Positions 34,823 to 43,692 of a stretch of 50,077 nucleotides of DNA are shown here, one piece after another (position 1 is the first letter of the stretch; each line of letters opens with the position of its first letter). Position numbers and translations under genes: made by a program. This DNA is from an uncultured Chloroflexota bacterium. Lineage in GTDB: Bacteria > Chloroflexota > Anaerolineae > Anaerolineales > Anaerolineaceae. The DNA lies in assembly GCA_902791025.1 (NCBI GenBank), contig CADATZ010000023.1, positions 1-50,077 on the forward strand. The letters are read 5' to 3'. The notes under the pieces were generated by a model. The model saw only the letters and a list, made by a program, of their open reading frames with translations, did not search any database and was not told the origin of the DNA.

Positions 34823-36384
34823 CTGAATCGATGCTTTTTTCTTTTGATGAGAGATTTCAGCATGCCCAGTTCTTCCACTTTCAGCAGCGCGCAAACAGCG
34901 AAATAGATCCCTATGCCGATTGCCAACCCGCCCACAACGGTTACCAGCGTTCCCGCATGGACGAAATGCTGCCAAAGCAGCAGCCCGGCAGACATGGCAG
35001 CTGCGGCGATGCTGTAGCGCAGAACACCGTCCCGGATTCGTTTTCCTTCCAGACCGGAGAGTTTCTTGTTCATAAAATAAAGCAAAGCGCACATTTCCAG
35101 TGCGGTGGCGATGGAGTTCGCTAATGCGAGACCGCCGTGCGGGTAGGTCCCCAGTGCTCCGAATAATTTAGACAGGACGATATTCAGCAGCATATTCAGC
35201 ACCATGGAGGCGAAAAGCACCATTACCGGGGTTTTCGTGTCATGCATGGCATAAAACGCCCGGGAGACGACTTCGACCACGGAGTGACCGACCAGCCCGA
35301 CCCCGTACCAGATCAGTGAACAAGCGACCATATCGGTCATTTCAGAGGTAAAGGAACGTCTTTCAAAAACAAGACGGACGATCGGTGTGCTCAGGATCAC
35401 CAGACCGGCAGTAGCCGGAATGGCCAGCATCAGCACCAGCCTCAAAGCGGATGCCAGTGCGGAGCGCATTTCTTTCGTTTCGCCTCTGGAGACCTGAACC
35501 GAAAACATCGGCAGCGAAACGGTTGCTACGGACTGGGCGATGGCTGCCTGCGGCATCAGCATCAGCGAAAGCCCCCAGCTGAGGGCTGAAATGGATCCCG
35601 GTACCAGAAAGGATGCCAGATAATTGTCAACGAGAAAGTTCAGCTGGACCGCGGATGCACCGATCTGCCGCGGGATCATCAGCCTGACGATCTCACGGAC
35701 GTTCGGATCCTTCAACCCTAATGAAGCATAATAACGGGCGCCTTTAATGCGCAGCAGGTGCGGAAACTGGATCAGGAAATGCAGTACAGATCCAAGCACA
35801 GCACCTAAGGCGACGCCTTCGATGCCCAGCGGTTTGGAAAGAACGGCGACCCCGATCATGATGCCGACCTGATACATGGCTGGGGCAAGACCCGGGAAAA
35901 GGAAATTCCCATTTGTGTTGAGGATTCCCATGATCAGGCCGCTGATACCAAAGACCAGCACGGAAGGCAATTGGATGCGCAGGAGCTTGACAGTCAGCAC
36001 CTGCAGTTCGGGATCATGCAGGGAAAACCCCGGAACCAGGATGTATTTCACCACTTGTTCGGCAAAGATAAAGCCCAGGGTGCAGAGGAACAGGAGAACC
36101 AGGAACAGACAATTCCCGATGCGGGAGGCCAGCAGCCAGGCTTTTTCTTTCTCATTTTCCTTATCCAGCATGGCGCTGAAGGTCGGTACGAAAGCACTGG
36201 CCAAAGCGCCGCCGGCCATCAGGTTGAAAATAAGCTCTGTCAGACGGTTGGATGCAAGATAGGCGTCCACTTCAGCAGAAGCACCAAAGGTCGAGCCAAG
36301 GATCGATTTTGAAAGCAGTCCGCAGACCTGTGAGAAGATCATGGCACATCCCAGTACCAGCGCTGAGCGTGCCACGCGATTCAT
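34804..36384 (-). CDS. murJ: Lipid II flippase MurJ (MviN)
   Basis: 526 residues from the ATG at 36384 (AAAGGA six bases upstream); an in-frame ATG at 36414 has no site. MurJ moves the peptidoglycan precursor lipid II across the membrane. About fourteen membrane helices; signature N-terminus SALVLGCAMIFSQVCGLLSKSILGSTFGAS with AEVDAYLASNRLTELIFNLMAGGALASAFVP in parts, and later SRAFYAMHDTKTPV. The last codons (RFRAKLLL and stop) come from a 22-base dispersed repeat, so the native C-terminus may have been replaced. Confidence 0.93.
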   Translation of the reverse strand: MNRVARSALVLGCAMIFSQVCGLLSKSILGSTFGASAEVDAYLASNRLTELIFNLMAGGALASAFVPTFSAMLDKENEKEKAWLLASRIGNCLFLVLLFLCTLGFIFAEQVVKYILVPGFSLHDPELQVLTVKLLRIQLPSVLVFGISGLIMGILNTNGNFLFPGLAPAMYQVGIMIGVAVLSKPLGIEGVALGAVLGSVLHFLIQFPHLLRIKGARYYASLGLKDPNVREIVRLMIPRQIGASAVQLNFLVDNYLASFLVPGSISALSWGLSLMLMPQAAIAQSVATVSLPMFSVQVSRGETKEMRSALASALRLVLMLAIPATAGLVILSTPIVRLVFERRSFTSEMTDMVACSLIWYGVGLVGHSVVEVVSRAFYAMHDTKTPVMVLFASMVLNMLLNIVLSKLFGALGTYPHGGLALANSIATALEMCALLYFMNKKLSGLEGKRIRDGVLRYSIAAAAMSAGLLLWQHFVHAGTLVTVVGGLAIGIGIYFAVCALLKVEELGMLKSLIKRKKHRFRAKLLL

Positions 36385-36512
36385 GTTATTTCCTTTGTTT
36401 TGTTTTTCTGCCATAAGATTCTCGATATTTTCTATATAATTAAATAGTCAGGATGAAGCAGACGGGGACTGACAAATAACCTGCTCAGAGTGGTACGAGC
36501 TTCGCTCGATAT

Positions 36513-36534
36513 GATTCAGAGCAGGAGCTTCGCC
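36513..36534 (+). repeat. 22-base direct repeat upstream of murJ
   Basis: Identical to 34801-34822 and in the same orientation. A further dispersed repeat (TATGCGTCACT type, compare 23253-23276) follows at 36543-36566. Confidence 0.85.
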
Positions 36535-36688
36535 TGTCCTCATATGCGTCACTCAGGTTCTGAATATATACATTTTCCCGAACTTATTATACTCTGAAAG
36601 TGAAATTGCAAAAATCCACAGCCGCGAAATATTCCCAAAACCGGGGAAATGAAATATACTTAACGCAAAAGACTAACCGGAGGTGCTT

Positions 36689-37537
36689 ATGAGAGAAAAG
36701 AGCGGAAATCGCCTGATGACGGACGGAAGAAAAATTTATACCAAAACCTGGCTTCCGGATCGGGATCCTCGTGTGAACATTATCCTGGTTCATGGAATCG
36801 GTGAACATTGCGACCGTTATGAGCGTGTGGCGGCGTTTTTGACCGGAAATAATTATGCGGTATACAGCTTTGATCATATCGGGCATGGCAAAAGTGATGG
36901 CAAACGTGGGTGTATGAGTTATGCCGATGCCTTTTCCATTATTAACAGCTTAAAGGGCGAATTACTGGAACATAGCCCGAATATTCCCGTGATCATTTAC
37001 GGTCACAGCATGGGTGGTGGTATTGTGCTTTCTTATGGTACGCAATATCCGGAAAATGTTGCCGGAATTATTGCTACCGGTCCCGCAATTGGATTGGCAA
37101 ATCCCATGAAGCCGGAAATTGTTCAAATGCTGCGAATCTTAAAGAAAATTGCACCGAACGTGACTGTTTCCAACGGACTGCCGGTCGATGGGATCTCTCA
37201 TGACAAATCAGTTGCGGAAAGTTATGCCAATGATCCTTTATGTCATGACAAGGTCTCTGTGACGCTTGGTCTTGACCTGATGGACTGGGGACATTATCTT
37301 TCAGCCTATGATCAGGAATATCCTGTTCCGGTTTTCCTTGCCCAGGGCAGTGCGGACAGGCTGGTCGACCCTGTCGCAGCGGAGAAGTTCGCACTTAACC
37401 TTAAAGGAAACGTAACGTACAAGCGTTTCGAGGGCGGCTATCATGAGCTGCATAATGAACCGAACAAGCAGGAACTCTTTGACGCGATTGCCGAGTGGAT
37501 CGACAAAATCACGGTAAAACAGGAACCATCCAAATGA
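36689..37537 (+). CDS. Alpha/beta hydrolase, monoacylglycerol lipase type
   Basis: 282 residues from ATG 36689 with GGAGG upstream. The oxyanion region is VHGIGEHCDRYERVA, followed by SFDHIGHGKSDG, the nucleophile elbow IYGHSMGGG with the catalytic Ser, Asp in LAQGSADRLVDP, and His in GGYHELHNEP. This pattern fits the monoacylglycerol lipase/serine aminopeptidase S33 group, which hydrolyses glycerol esters or similar. No signal peptide. It overlaps the following Dabb gene by four bases. Confidence 0.9.
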   Translation: MREKSGNRLMTDGRKIYTKTWLPDRDPRVNIILVHGIGEHCDRYERVAAFLTGNNYAVYSFDHIGHGKSDGKRGCMSYADAFSIINSLKGELLEHSPNIPVIIYGHSMGGGIVLSYGTQYPENVAGIIATGPAIGLANPMKPEIVQMLRILKKIAPNVTVSNGLPVDGISHDKSVAESYANDPLCHDKVSVTLGLDLMDWGHYLSAYDQEYPVPVFLAQGSADRLVDPVAAEKFALNLKGNVTYKRFEGGYHELHNEPNKQELFDAIAEWIDKITVKQEPSK

Positions 37538-37824
37538 AACATGATATTCTAATCAAATATAACGCTGAGGTGACGAAGCAGCAGAAAGTCGATTTGATAC
37601 CGGAAATTCAAGCGCTTTTTGAACATACGACGGAAATTCCCGGTATTCATGGCGTGACGCTTTATCCCAATGTCGTGGAACGTGAAAACCGCTATGACCT
37701 GCTGATCGAAATTGATATGGAACGGGAAGCTCTTGATACTTATGATCATTCTGTCTGGCATAAGCAGTGGAAAGAGCAATATGCACATTTACTGGAGAAA
37801 AAAGCGATTTTTGATCATGAGTGA
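37534..37824 (+). CDS. Dabb (stress-response A/B barrel) domain protein
   Basis: 96 residues from ATG 37534, overlapping the lipase stop codon (ATGA). Visible elements: MKHDILIKYN as first strand, a helix TKQQKVDLIPEIQALFE, IPGIHGVTLYPNVV, YDLLIEIDMEREALDTYDHSVWHKQW, and a closing segment. This is the dimeric alpha/beta barrel fold; functions vary. The 3' end overlaps the convergent membrane-protein gene by ten bases. Confidence 0.8.
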   Translation: MKHDILIKYNAEVTKQQKVDLIPEIQALFEHTTEIPGIHGVTLYPNVVERENRYDLLIEIDMEREALDTYDHSVWHKQWKEQYAHLLEKKAIFDHE

Positions 37825-39533
37825 AGCTGTTGTTCGTTATTTTTCTTCCTGCTGACAAAAAAAATACTCAGGAGAATTGCTGAGACTCCTGATAAAATAT
37901 GAGAAGCATGAGCCAGGTCTGTATAGAGATAATAGATGCGGATCTGGTTATTTTTTGATTCATCCGGATCAATATTGATCAGCGTTCCTCCCCTTGCGGA
38001 AATATGGCTGGGAATGACTTTCCCGTTCAGTTCACAAATTTGATTTGTATAGTGATACACGGGAAGATCGATAGCTATGGGTTTATTTATCGGGTCAGAT
38101 GTGTCGATGATCACATCGTAAATATTTCCGTCTGCTGAAATGTTTATTTCGGCATCTACGAAAGTGCTTTCTCCGTTTTCATGAAGCAGCAGAATGTCGT
38201 CAAGATATGGATCATGGGTCTCATCTCGGTATTGTTTTGCCCGGAGAGGAGCATAATCCATTGTTGGGGCGTAGCCGGATGCCGCGTAATCTTCGAAAAT
38301 CCTTCTGTGGTCCAGGTTTTTTAGGGTATTAAATGTGCGGTAATGAATTCCGACTGCAGCAAGGCAAATGACGGGAATGAACAAATAAGCTGCTTTTCGT
38401 GAGGGAAGCATTTGCGGGAGATACCAGGCAAAAGCGGCCAAAATGAAAAGCGTCGGACAGGTATTCAGACGCCAGACAAATTGAATATGTCTCAAAAAGG
38501 TGTGATAACCGATCCACTCCCAAGGCAGCAGACTACTCACGGCGAATAAAACCAGCGTGCCGGTCAGGGCAAAAAGGTTCATGGCTTTATTCTCCGGAAT
38601 GTTCCTGGTTTTAGCCCGTTTTACAATAAAAAACACGCAAAGACAGAGCCAGGCGAGAAACACAATCAGCCCGACACTGTGCACTGAGGTTTCATTCCGC
38701 AGCATTTTCCCGATCAGTGTGGGGAGATCTAATACCGAACGCTGCAGGGACATTCCCGATCCACTGGGAATATGCAGAGTGTCCGTGGAAAAAAGCTCCA
38801 GCATGGGTACCAGAGAGCCGAGTGAAAGAAGTATGGCACTGATTGCGGCATAGACCAGGCTGCGGATTCGTGTAGCTCTGTTATCCCAAAACCAAACTGA
38901 GATAAGAAAGGTGAGTCCGGTAATCAGTGCAGCAATCAGAAGTGATAGGTTATGTGTATAGGCTAACAATGCCATACCTGCCGTGAGAAATCCCCAGCGG
39001 TTTTGATCTCCGAAAAATACATGATACAGTCCAAAGAATACCAACAGCCAGAGCGTGATCGCAGTCACTTCGCCCATGGCGGAGCGGCGAAAAAGATTCT
39101 CGAAGCGATAGGATGAGAAGGCGTAAAGCACTGTAAATGAAAAAGCGCTGAGCCGGTTTTCTGAGATTTTATACATAACATCATAGCCGAGAAACAGTGT
39201 GATGATCGTGAGGAACAGATAATATGCTTTATAGGCGGAGATATAGCTGCCGAGGATCCGGTACAGCAGATATGCCGGGTAGTTCATCAGCCATGGGTAA
39301 CAGAGGTTCACAATTGAGCCGTTGTGGTGAAAGTTCAAAAAGTTGACCGGGGATTTCCAGACATTGCTCATCCCGATAATGCGGGAGATGTGGAATATAG
39401 CGTCTTCATAAGGATAATGGGGGATTCCCGCGATTTTCTGAAGCGGCAGATGATACAGTAAACCCATCACCAGAAGTCCGGTATAGGTGATCAATTTATT
39501 ATGCCGCTCCCAAATCGTTTTCATATTGTTCAT
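37815..39533 (-). CDS. Polytopic membrane protein, GT-C/PTPS-related type
   Basis: 572 residues with about twelve membrane helices and an outer domain of about 150 residues before a last C-terminal helix. After the first helix comes IPHYPYEDAIFHISRIIGM, an acidic outer loop like the first loop of GT-C glycosyltransferases, followed by FHHNGSIVNLCYPWLMNYPA. These features match the family annotated as '6-pyruvoyl-tetrahydropterin synthase related domain' membrane proteins. The substrate is unknown; a role in cell-surface glycosylation is inference. It starts at 39533 with AGG close by. Confidence 0.7.
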   Translation of the reverse strand: MNNMKTIWERHNKLITYTGLLVMGLLYHLPLQKIAGIPHYPYEDAIFHISRIIGMSNVWKSPVNFLNFHHNGSIVNLCYPWLMNYPAYLLYRILGSYISAYKAYYLFLTIITLFLGYDVMYKISENRLSAFSFTVLYAFSSYRFENLFRRSAMGEVTAITLWLLVFFGLYHVFFGDQNRWGFLTAGMALLAYTHNLSLLIAALITGLTFLISVWFWDNRATRIRSLVYAAISAILLSLGSLVPMLELFSTDTLHIPSGSGMSLQRSVLDLPTLIGKMLRNETSVHSVGLIVFLAWLCLCVFFIVKRAKTRNIPENKAMNLFALTGTLVLFAVSSLLPWEWIGYHTFLRHIQFVWRLNTCPTLFILAAFAWYLPQMLPSRKAAYLFIPVICLAAVGIHYRTFNTLKNLDHRRIFEDYAASGYAPTMDYAPLRAKQYRDETHDPYLDDILLLHENGESTFVDAEINISADGNIYDVIIDTSDPINKPIAIDLPVYHYTNQICELNGKVIPSHISARGGTLINIDPDESKNNQIRIYYLYTDLAHASHILSGVSAILLSIFFVSRKKNNEQQLHS

Positions 39534-39560
39534 TTACCTATTCATAACAGGCATTATCGG

Positions 39561-39610
39561 TACCGGGTTTATTTGTAAGAGCCTTAGCAAGACAATAAAT
39601 AAACCCGGTA
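39561..39610. other. 13-base inverted repeat between two minus-strand genes
   Basis: TACCGGGTTTATT (39561-39573) and AATAAACCCGGTA (39598-39610) are perfect arms. No clear T run follows on the minus strand; it may still slow or stop transcription from the upstream gene or protect mRNA ends. Confidence 0.5.
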
Positions 39611-39656
39611 TTTTCTATTATACGATGATTGTTGCATAATAATATATTATGAAATT

Positions 39657-41101
39657 TTATAAACTTATATTACTAACAAATTTCTGATTTCTGCTTTGCG
39701 GTTTATCCGGTATTGTTAACATCAGCCTTCCGGATTCGATCAGCGGTTGTACGTAATTCTTCATTACATAATAAGGGGTTTTCCCGATAAATGCGGCAAT
39801 CTCATTTCTGCTTTTGGGTTTTTGACAAAATTGTATGATCGAGGCACTTCTGTCTAATGAGTTTTTTTGCTCATCATGTTTATAAATATTGTTCCGAAAT
39901 GTAACTATAAAATCACCGCGTTTTTCTTCAAACAACGGAGCCTCTAATCCGGCGTTTTTTAATTCGTTCCGAATTGTTGGTATTCCTGAATAGCGGTTTT
40001 CCGTTATCCGCAACAATTCAGCCATGTTTGCGAGGGCTGGATTTCTGGTCTCCGGTCTGCTTTTCCCTAATTGATTTAAAGACCCACCGCCGTATAACCC
40101 GCCGGGATTACGAAAAACGATACGGTCCCGATACATCTCAACGGAAACGGGAATTGTTTCGGTATACATGCTGTAATCCCGATGGATCAGTGCATTGAGT
40201 ATCGCCTCTCTGACTGCTTTCATCGGGTATTCGATTTGATCATTTCGATTTCCGTTTTCGTCTATTATTGTTTTTACACGACAGTTTCTTCTGACAAAAT
40301 CAACAGCTTCTCCAATCATATCCGGAATAGCACCGGTGATTCGTACGTTATCAATAAACCGGATATCGTTTTCTGTATCTCCGATTTCCAACCCGGGTAC
40401 AGCAACAGCGGTAATGCACAGCTGCGGGAAAAATGCCTGCGGATATCGTGAGAAAATCATCACACCGGCAAGGGTCGGTTTTCCACCGCTGGTTATTCCC
40501 ATCATTTCAAAAATATCTTCATCAGATAAATTTTCAGACAGGTTTCTTCGATCCTTTTTTACAGCATCCAGATATTCTGCAACACGCCCTGTATTGAAAA
40601 AGCTGAGTTTTTCCCGGTCTACAACGCGCAGTTCATCTCGGATCCGTTTTCTGAAAGCTTCATAATTGTAGATTTCATATTCGCTCATTAATTCATCGGC
40701 ATCTCCGATCCTTATGTAAGAACCTTTGATTCTGCCGGCTCCTTTGTAAAAGACAGGCCGGAGCGCTGCCTCAACCCCAGGAATTTCAGCTGAAACGACA
40801 AATTTTCCGTCTATTTCAGCGTAAGTCAGCAAAGCACGAACTTTAGGCTCCATCTGGTTACAGGCTTCCATGATTCGTTTTTGCGTGTCTTGTACATCAT
40901 AAACCCCAGTGATTTCATAATCTCCTTTTTCGGAAATTCCGAAAATGATGATTCCTCCATCATTTTGATTGGAAAATGAAGAGAGTGTGTCGTAAATTCT
41001 GTTTGGAAAACCACCGCGGCAGGATTTCAATTCGAGCGTTTTCCCTTCGGTCTTTTGTAAAATAATTTTTTTACGAGAGTAGTTAATTCTTCAATTTGCA
41101 T
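39657..41101 (-). CDS. AlbA_2/Schlafen-type ATP-binding regulator, frameshifted near the N-terminus
   Basis: The main frame runs from about 41030 to 39657 (456 codons) and starts in the middle of the AlbA_2 domain (SFSNQNDGGIIIFGISEKGDY). The missing start lies upstream in another frame: ATG at 41101 with AAGGAAG, coding MQIEELTTLV, then a run of seven A (41072-41066). One more A would join the frames and give a normal AlbA_2 start ending in LELKSCRGGFPNRIYDTLSS. The C-terminal half has AVREAILNALIHRDYS and FRNPGGLYGG, typical for the ATP-binding part, and ends in a helix-turn-helix-like region (SRNEIAAFIGKTPYYV). It could be a pseudogene, a sequencing error, or a gene controlled by slippage. 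Operator-like repeats lie directly upstream. Confidence 0.8.
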
Positions 41102-41129
41102 ATCACACTTCCTTTTCCAAAAATATTAT

Positions 41130-41275
41130 ATCAAATTTCAAAATAGATTTTGAAATTTGATGTTTAATATTTTGAAAATAGAGCGAAAAATTTTGAAAAT
41201 AATAACGATTTTCAAAATCACTTTGAAATTTGATGTTTAAAATTTGAAAATTGATAAATAAATTTTGAAAATTGA
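41130..41275 (-). promoter_or_regulatory. Array of TTTGAAAwTTGAT-like inverted repeats (candidate operators)
   Basis: A perfect palindrome with 14-base arms (41130-41143 and 41148-41161, half-site TTTTGAAATTTGAT) lies 29 bases upstream of the AlbA_2 gene start. Similar half-sites recur at 41191-41215 (TTTTGAAAAT and ATTTTCAAAA) and at 41222-41275. The array fills the AT-rich gap up to the next gene's stop codon. Autoregulation by the neighbouring gene is inference. Confidence 0.55.
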
Positions 41276-41279
41276 ATAA

Positions 41280-42344
41280 TCAGCATATGAGTGTATGCCG
41301 GATATTTTTGGCAAAATTGTCCAGGGCTTCCTCAATTCCGGGTATGCGGAGGGCTTCTCCGGGATCGTTGGCGGTTTGGTGCAGCGCGAAATACGGCGGC
41401 AGATAGAAGGATTTATTCATATTTAGTGCCGAAATCAACTGCCGGGCAAGAATATCCCCGCCGGAATAACCGGATACGATGATGGAAAAAAGCGCTTTGT
41501 CATAAAAGCGTTTCTGCCGGAACAGACCGGTGAGGCGGTTGATGAAAGCCGTCAAGTTCGCCGAAAGTGCATCGTTGTAATTCGGGCAGAGCATGATGAG
41601 CGCGTTCGCTTCCAGTACAGCCGGCCAGATTTCCTCCTGCATCAGTCCGCCATAAAAACAGCGTCCTTTTTCACCAAAATGGATACACATGGTGTAGGGG
41701 CATCCGGAACAATCGGAGATCGTCCCGTTGCGCAGCCCGATTTCCCGAATTTCACAGGACCCCGCGAGACGTTCAGAGAGCCGTTCCCAAAGCTGCATGG
41801 TGTTAGAGGTGTGGTGTGAGGAGGCGTGCAGCGCCAGGATCCGGGGTTTTTCGATTTTTGGCAGTTCCGTTTTCAGCAGCCGATCCACGAGGTCCCGCAC
41901 AGCGGCGAGGTATGCGCCACGGCAGTCAACACCGATCAGCTTTGCCTGAACGCGGAAATTGTAAAGCGAACCGGTTCCTTCCACCAGTGGGCGGCCAATC
42001 AGTCCGGAACCGGCAGAATTCAAGGCAAAGGCAAGCTCTGTGCCGGTGGATTTCGTGTAGAGTTCGCTGTCTCCATCAATCAGAATTGCGGAAGTGCAGC
42101 CTTCGAGACATGACGGTTGGGAGCGGAGTATATATAACAGCCGGGAATAAGCTGAATTGAGTCCATATTTGCCCAAAGCAATGGCAAAAAGCAGCCGATT
42201 TCCCCCTATCGGAGCTGTATTGATTTCGTCGATCCCATGGATCACACGGTAGTCAAAATCACGCAGAGCGGAGCTCAAAACGCGGTCGAGTCTTTCATTG
42301 TCGGCATGGTCATCAGCGGTTATTTTTATGACGGTCAGGGTCAT
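41280..42344 (-). CDS. NADPH-dependent FMN-reductase-like flavoprotein with Cys cluster and N-terminal extension
   Basis: 354 residues. The C-terminal part (from about residue 165) is flavodoxin-like: RILALHASSHHTSNTMQLW is the FMN phosphate loop region, followed by SDCSGCPYTMCIHFGEKGRC (C-x2-C-x4-C-x8-C), which resembles the cysteine cluster of iron-sulfur flavoproteins, and ALIMLCPNYNDALSANLTAFINR. The N-terminal 160 residues have an unknown alpha/beta domain (GGNRLLFAIALGKYGLNS). It is the last gene of a three-gene operon with the dehydrogenase-like and multidomain genes; an electron-transfer role is inference. Confidence 0.75.
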   Translation of the reverse strand: MTLTVIKITADDHADNERLDRVLSSALRDFDYRVIHGIDEINTAPIGGNRLLFAIALGKYGLNSAYSRLLYILRSQPSCLEGCTSAILIDGDSELYTKSTGTELAFALNSAGSGLIGRPLVEGTGSLYNFRVQAKLIGVDCRGAYLAAVRDLVDRLLKTELPKIEKPRILALHASSHHTSNTMQLWERLSERLAGSCEIREIGLRNGTISDCSGCPYTMCIHFGEKGRCFYGGLMQEEIWPAVLEANALIMLCPNYNDALSANLTAFINRLTGLFRQKRFYDKALFSIIVSGYSGGDILARQLISALNMNKSFYLPPYFALHQTANDPGEALRIPGIEEALDNFAKNIRHTLIC

Positions 42345-42357
42345 CGGCGCTTTCCTT

Positions 42358-43692
42358 TCAGATGATCATTTTCAGCTTTTCCACGGCTTCCTTCAGGTGT
42401 GCATACAATGCATCCGGGATGCCGTCCAGCAGTTCCGTTTCAATTCCATACGGTGTGTAACGGTTTTTGCAGCCCATATAAACATTATCCATAAAAACCG
42501 AGCCGTAATGCCATTCGCCCCGCAGTGTCAGCAGCAGAGATAAAGCTCCTGACGAAAGTGCCGGAGCCGCGTAGGGTTTGAAGCCAAGCTCCCGCATCTT
42601 CAGATTAGCGGTTTTGGTCAGCTCTGTCAGCTCCCGGGAAAGCTCATCATCATAGGCGGTGAGAGAATTGGCGGTCCAGAGACCATCTCCGTGCGGTCCG
42701 AAAACCCGTCCTTTGCTCAAAAAAGATTCAAAACGCTTGTCCCGTTTGGCGTAATACGCAGCCCGGGCATTCATCACACCGAGACCGAATCCCTGTACCT
42801 GTTCCGGAAGGAAACCTTTGCCGTCCCAGTTGCCTTCATCATCCAGGTTGCTGTTCATATAGGCAACCTTTGCCAGCGGATCGACCGGATCGGAAACGGC
42901 TGCCCACAAGCCCTTGAAGCCCTGTTCCCTTGCCATATGAGAGTATTCACAGACAAGTCCGGCATTGGCACCGAACTGGGCCAGACGTACATCGGCTACC
43001 TGTGAGCCGACCGGAGGGATCCCTTTGGAAGCGACGAAGACAAACACGTCACAGTCGAATAATTCCTCCCGGGGTACCACAACCACTTCGGGAAATGCGT
43101 CATAATTCCAGGGCAGCGCTACCTGGCCCATTTCAAACTCCCAGCGGGCGGTGAGCTGCGGCGCGATGTCGCAGATGCCGATCTGTGAGATCACATCCCC
43201 GCCCAGCAGTTTCAGCCCCATCATCAGTGTCGCTCCGACGTCCCCGATGGCGAGAATGTTGACGCGTTTCTTCCCCGGGAGAGGAGTTTCTTTGAGCATC
43301 CGCTCCCAGCCGTTCCTCCCGCAATTGACGACAGTCAGCTTCCCGGCTGTCAATGCGGCAGATAAAGTCTCATCCAGCGGTAAATCAGGCAGCCGGGAGG
43401 CATCCAGAATGTTCAGTCCGTTCGGTTCAGCCAGTTGTCCGGGATGAGCGGCACGGAAACTGCCTCGTCCCTTTGCCGGGTCCCCATCGGTCAGGAAAAA
43501 CACCCGCTCCGCTTCACGCGGCACAGCGAGAGTTAATTCGGGACGTTCAACCAAACTCGCCAGCAGCCGCCCATTCAATTCATAATAATAAAACCCATTA
43601 TCCGTTTTCTGTCCACTGCCCACTGGCTCCTGGCCTCTGGATCCTGAATCCTGACCACTGATCACTGACCGCTGACTACTATTACTCACCAT
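42358..43692 (-). CDS. Lactate/malate-dehydrogenase-like NAD-binding protein
   Basis: 444 residues. The Rossmann start is KKRVNILAIGDVGATLMMGLK, followed by VISQIGICDIAP, DVFVFVASKGIPPVG, AAVSDPVDPLAKVAYM (matching VSNPVD of the family), a region with NARAAYYAKRD, and FGPHGDGLWTANS, which matches the catalytic His segment GxHGD. It is longer than normal LDH/MDH (about 310). The ATG at 43692 overlaps the stop codon of the multidomain gene (ATGGTGA), and the first 30 codons are a translated heptamer tract. An in-frame later ATG is not available before the conserved part; a TTG near codon 38 would be an alternative. The substrate is unknown. Confidence 0.75.
   Translation of the reverse strand: MVSNSSQRSVISGQDSGSRGQEPVGSGQKTDNGFYYYELNGRLLASLVERPELTLAVPREAERVFFLTDGDPAKGRGSFRAAHPGQLAEPNGLNILDASRLPDLPLDETLSAALTAGKLTVVNCGRNGWERMLKETPLPGKKRVNILAIGDVGATLMMGLKLLGGDVISQIGICDIAPQLTARWEFEMGQVALPWNYDAFPEVVVVPREELFDCDVFVFVASKGIPPVGSQVADVRLAQFGANAGLVCEYSHMAREQGFKGLWAAVSDPVDPLAKVAYMNSNLDDEGNWDGKGFLPEQVQGFGLGVMNARAAYYAKRDKRFESFLSKGRVFGPHGDGLWTANSLTAYDDELSRELTELTKTANLKMRELGFKPYAAPALSSGALSLLLTLRGEWHYGSVFMDNVYMGCKNRYTPYGIETELLDGIPDALYAHLKEAVEKLKMII
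43611..43682 (-). repeat. Heptamer tract translated at the start of the dehydrogenase-like gene
   Basis: On the minus strand ten units in register: GTAGTCA, GCGGTCA, GTGATCA, GTGGTCA, GGATTCA, GGATCCA, GAGGCCA, GGAGCCA, GTGGGCA and GTGGACA. Confidence 0.85.
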
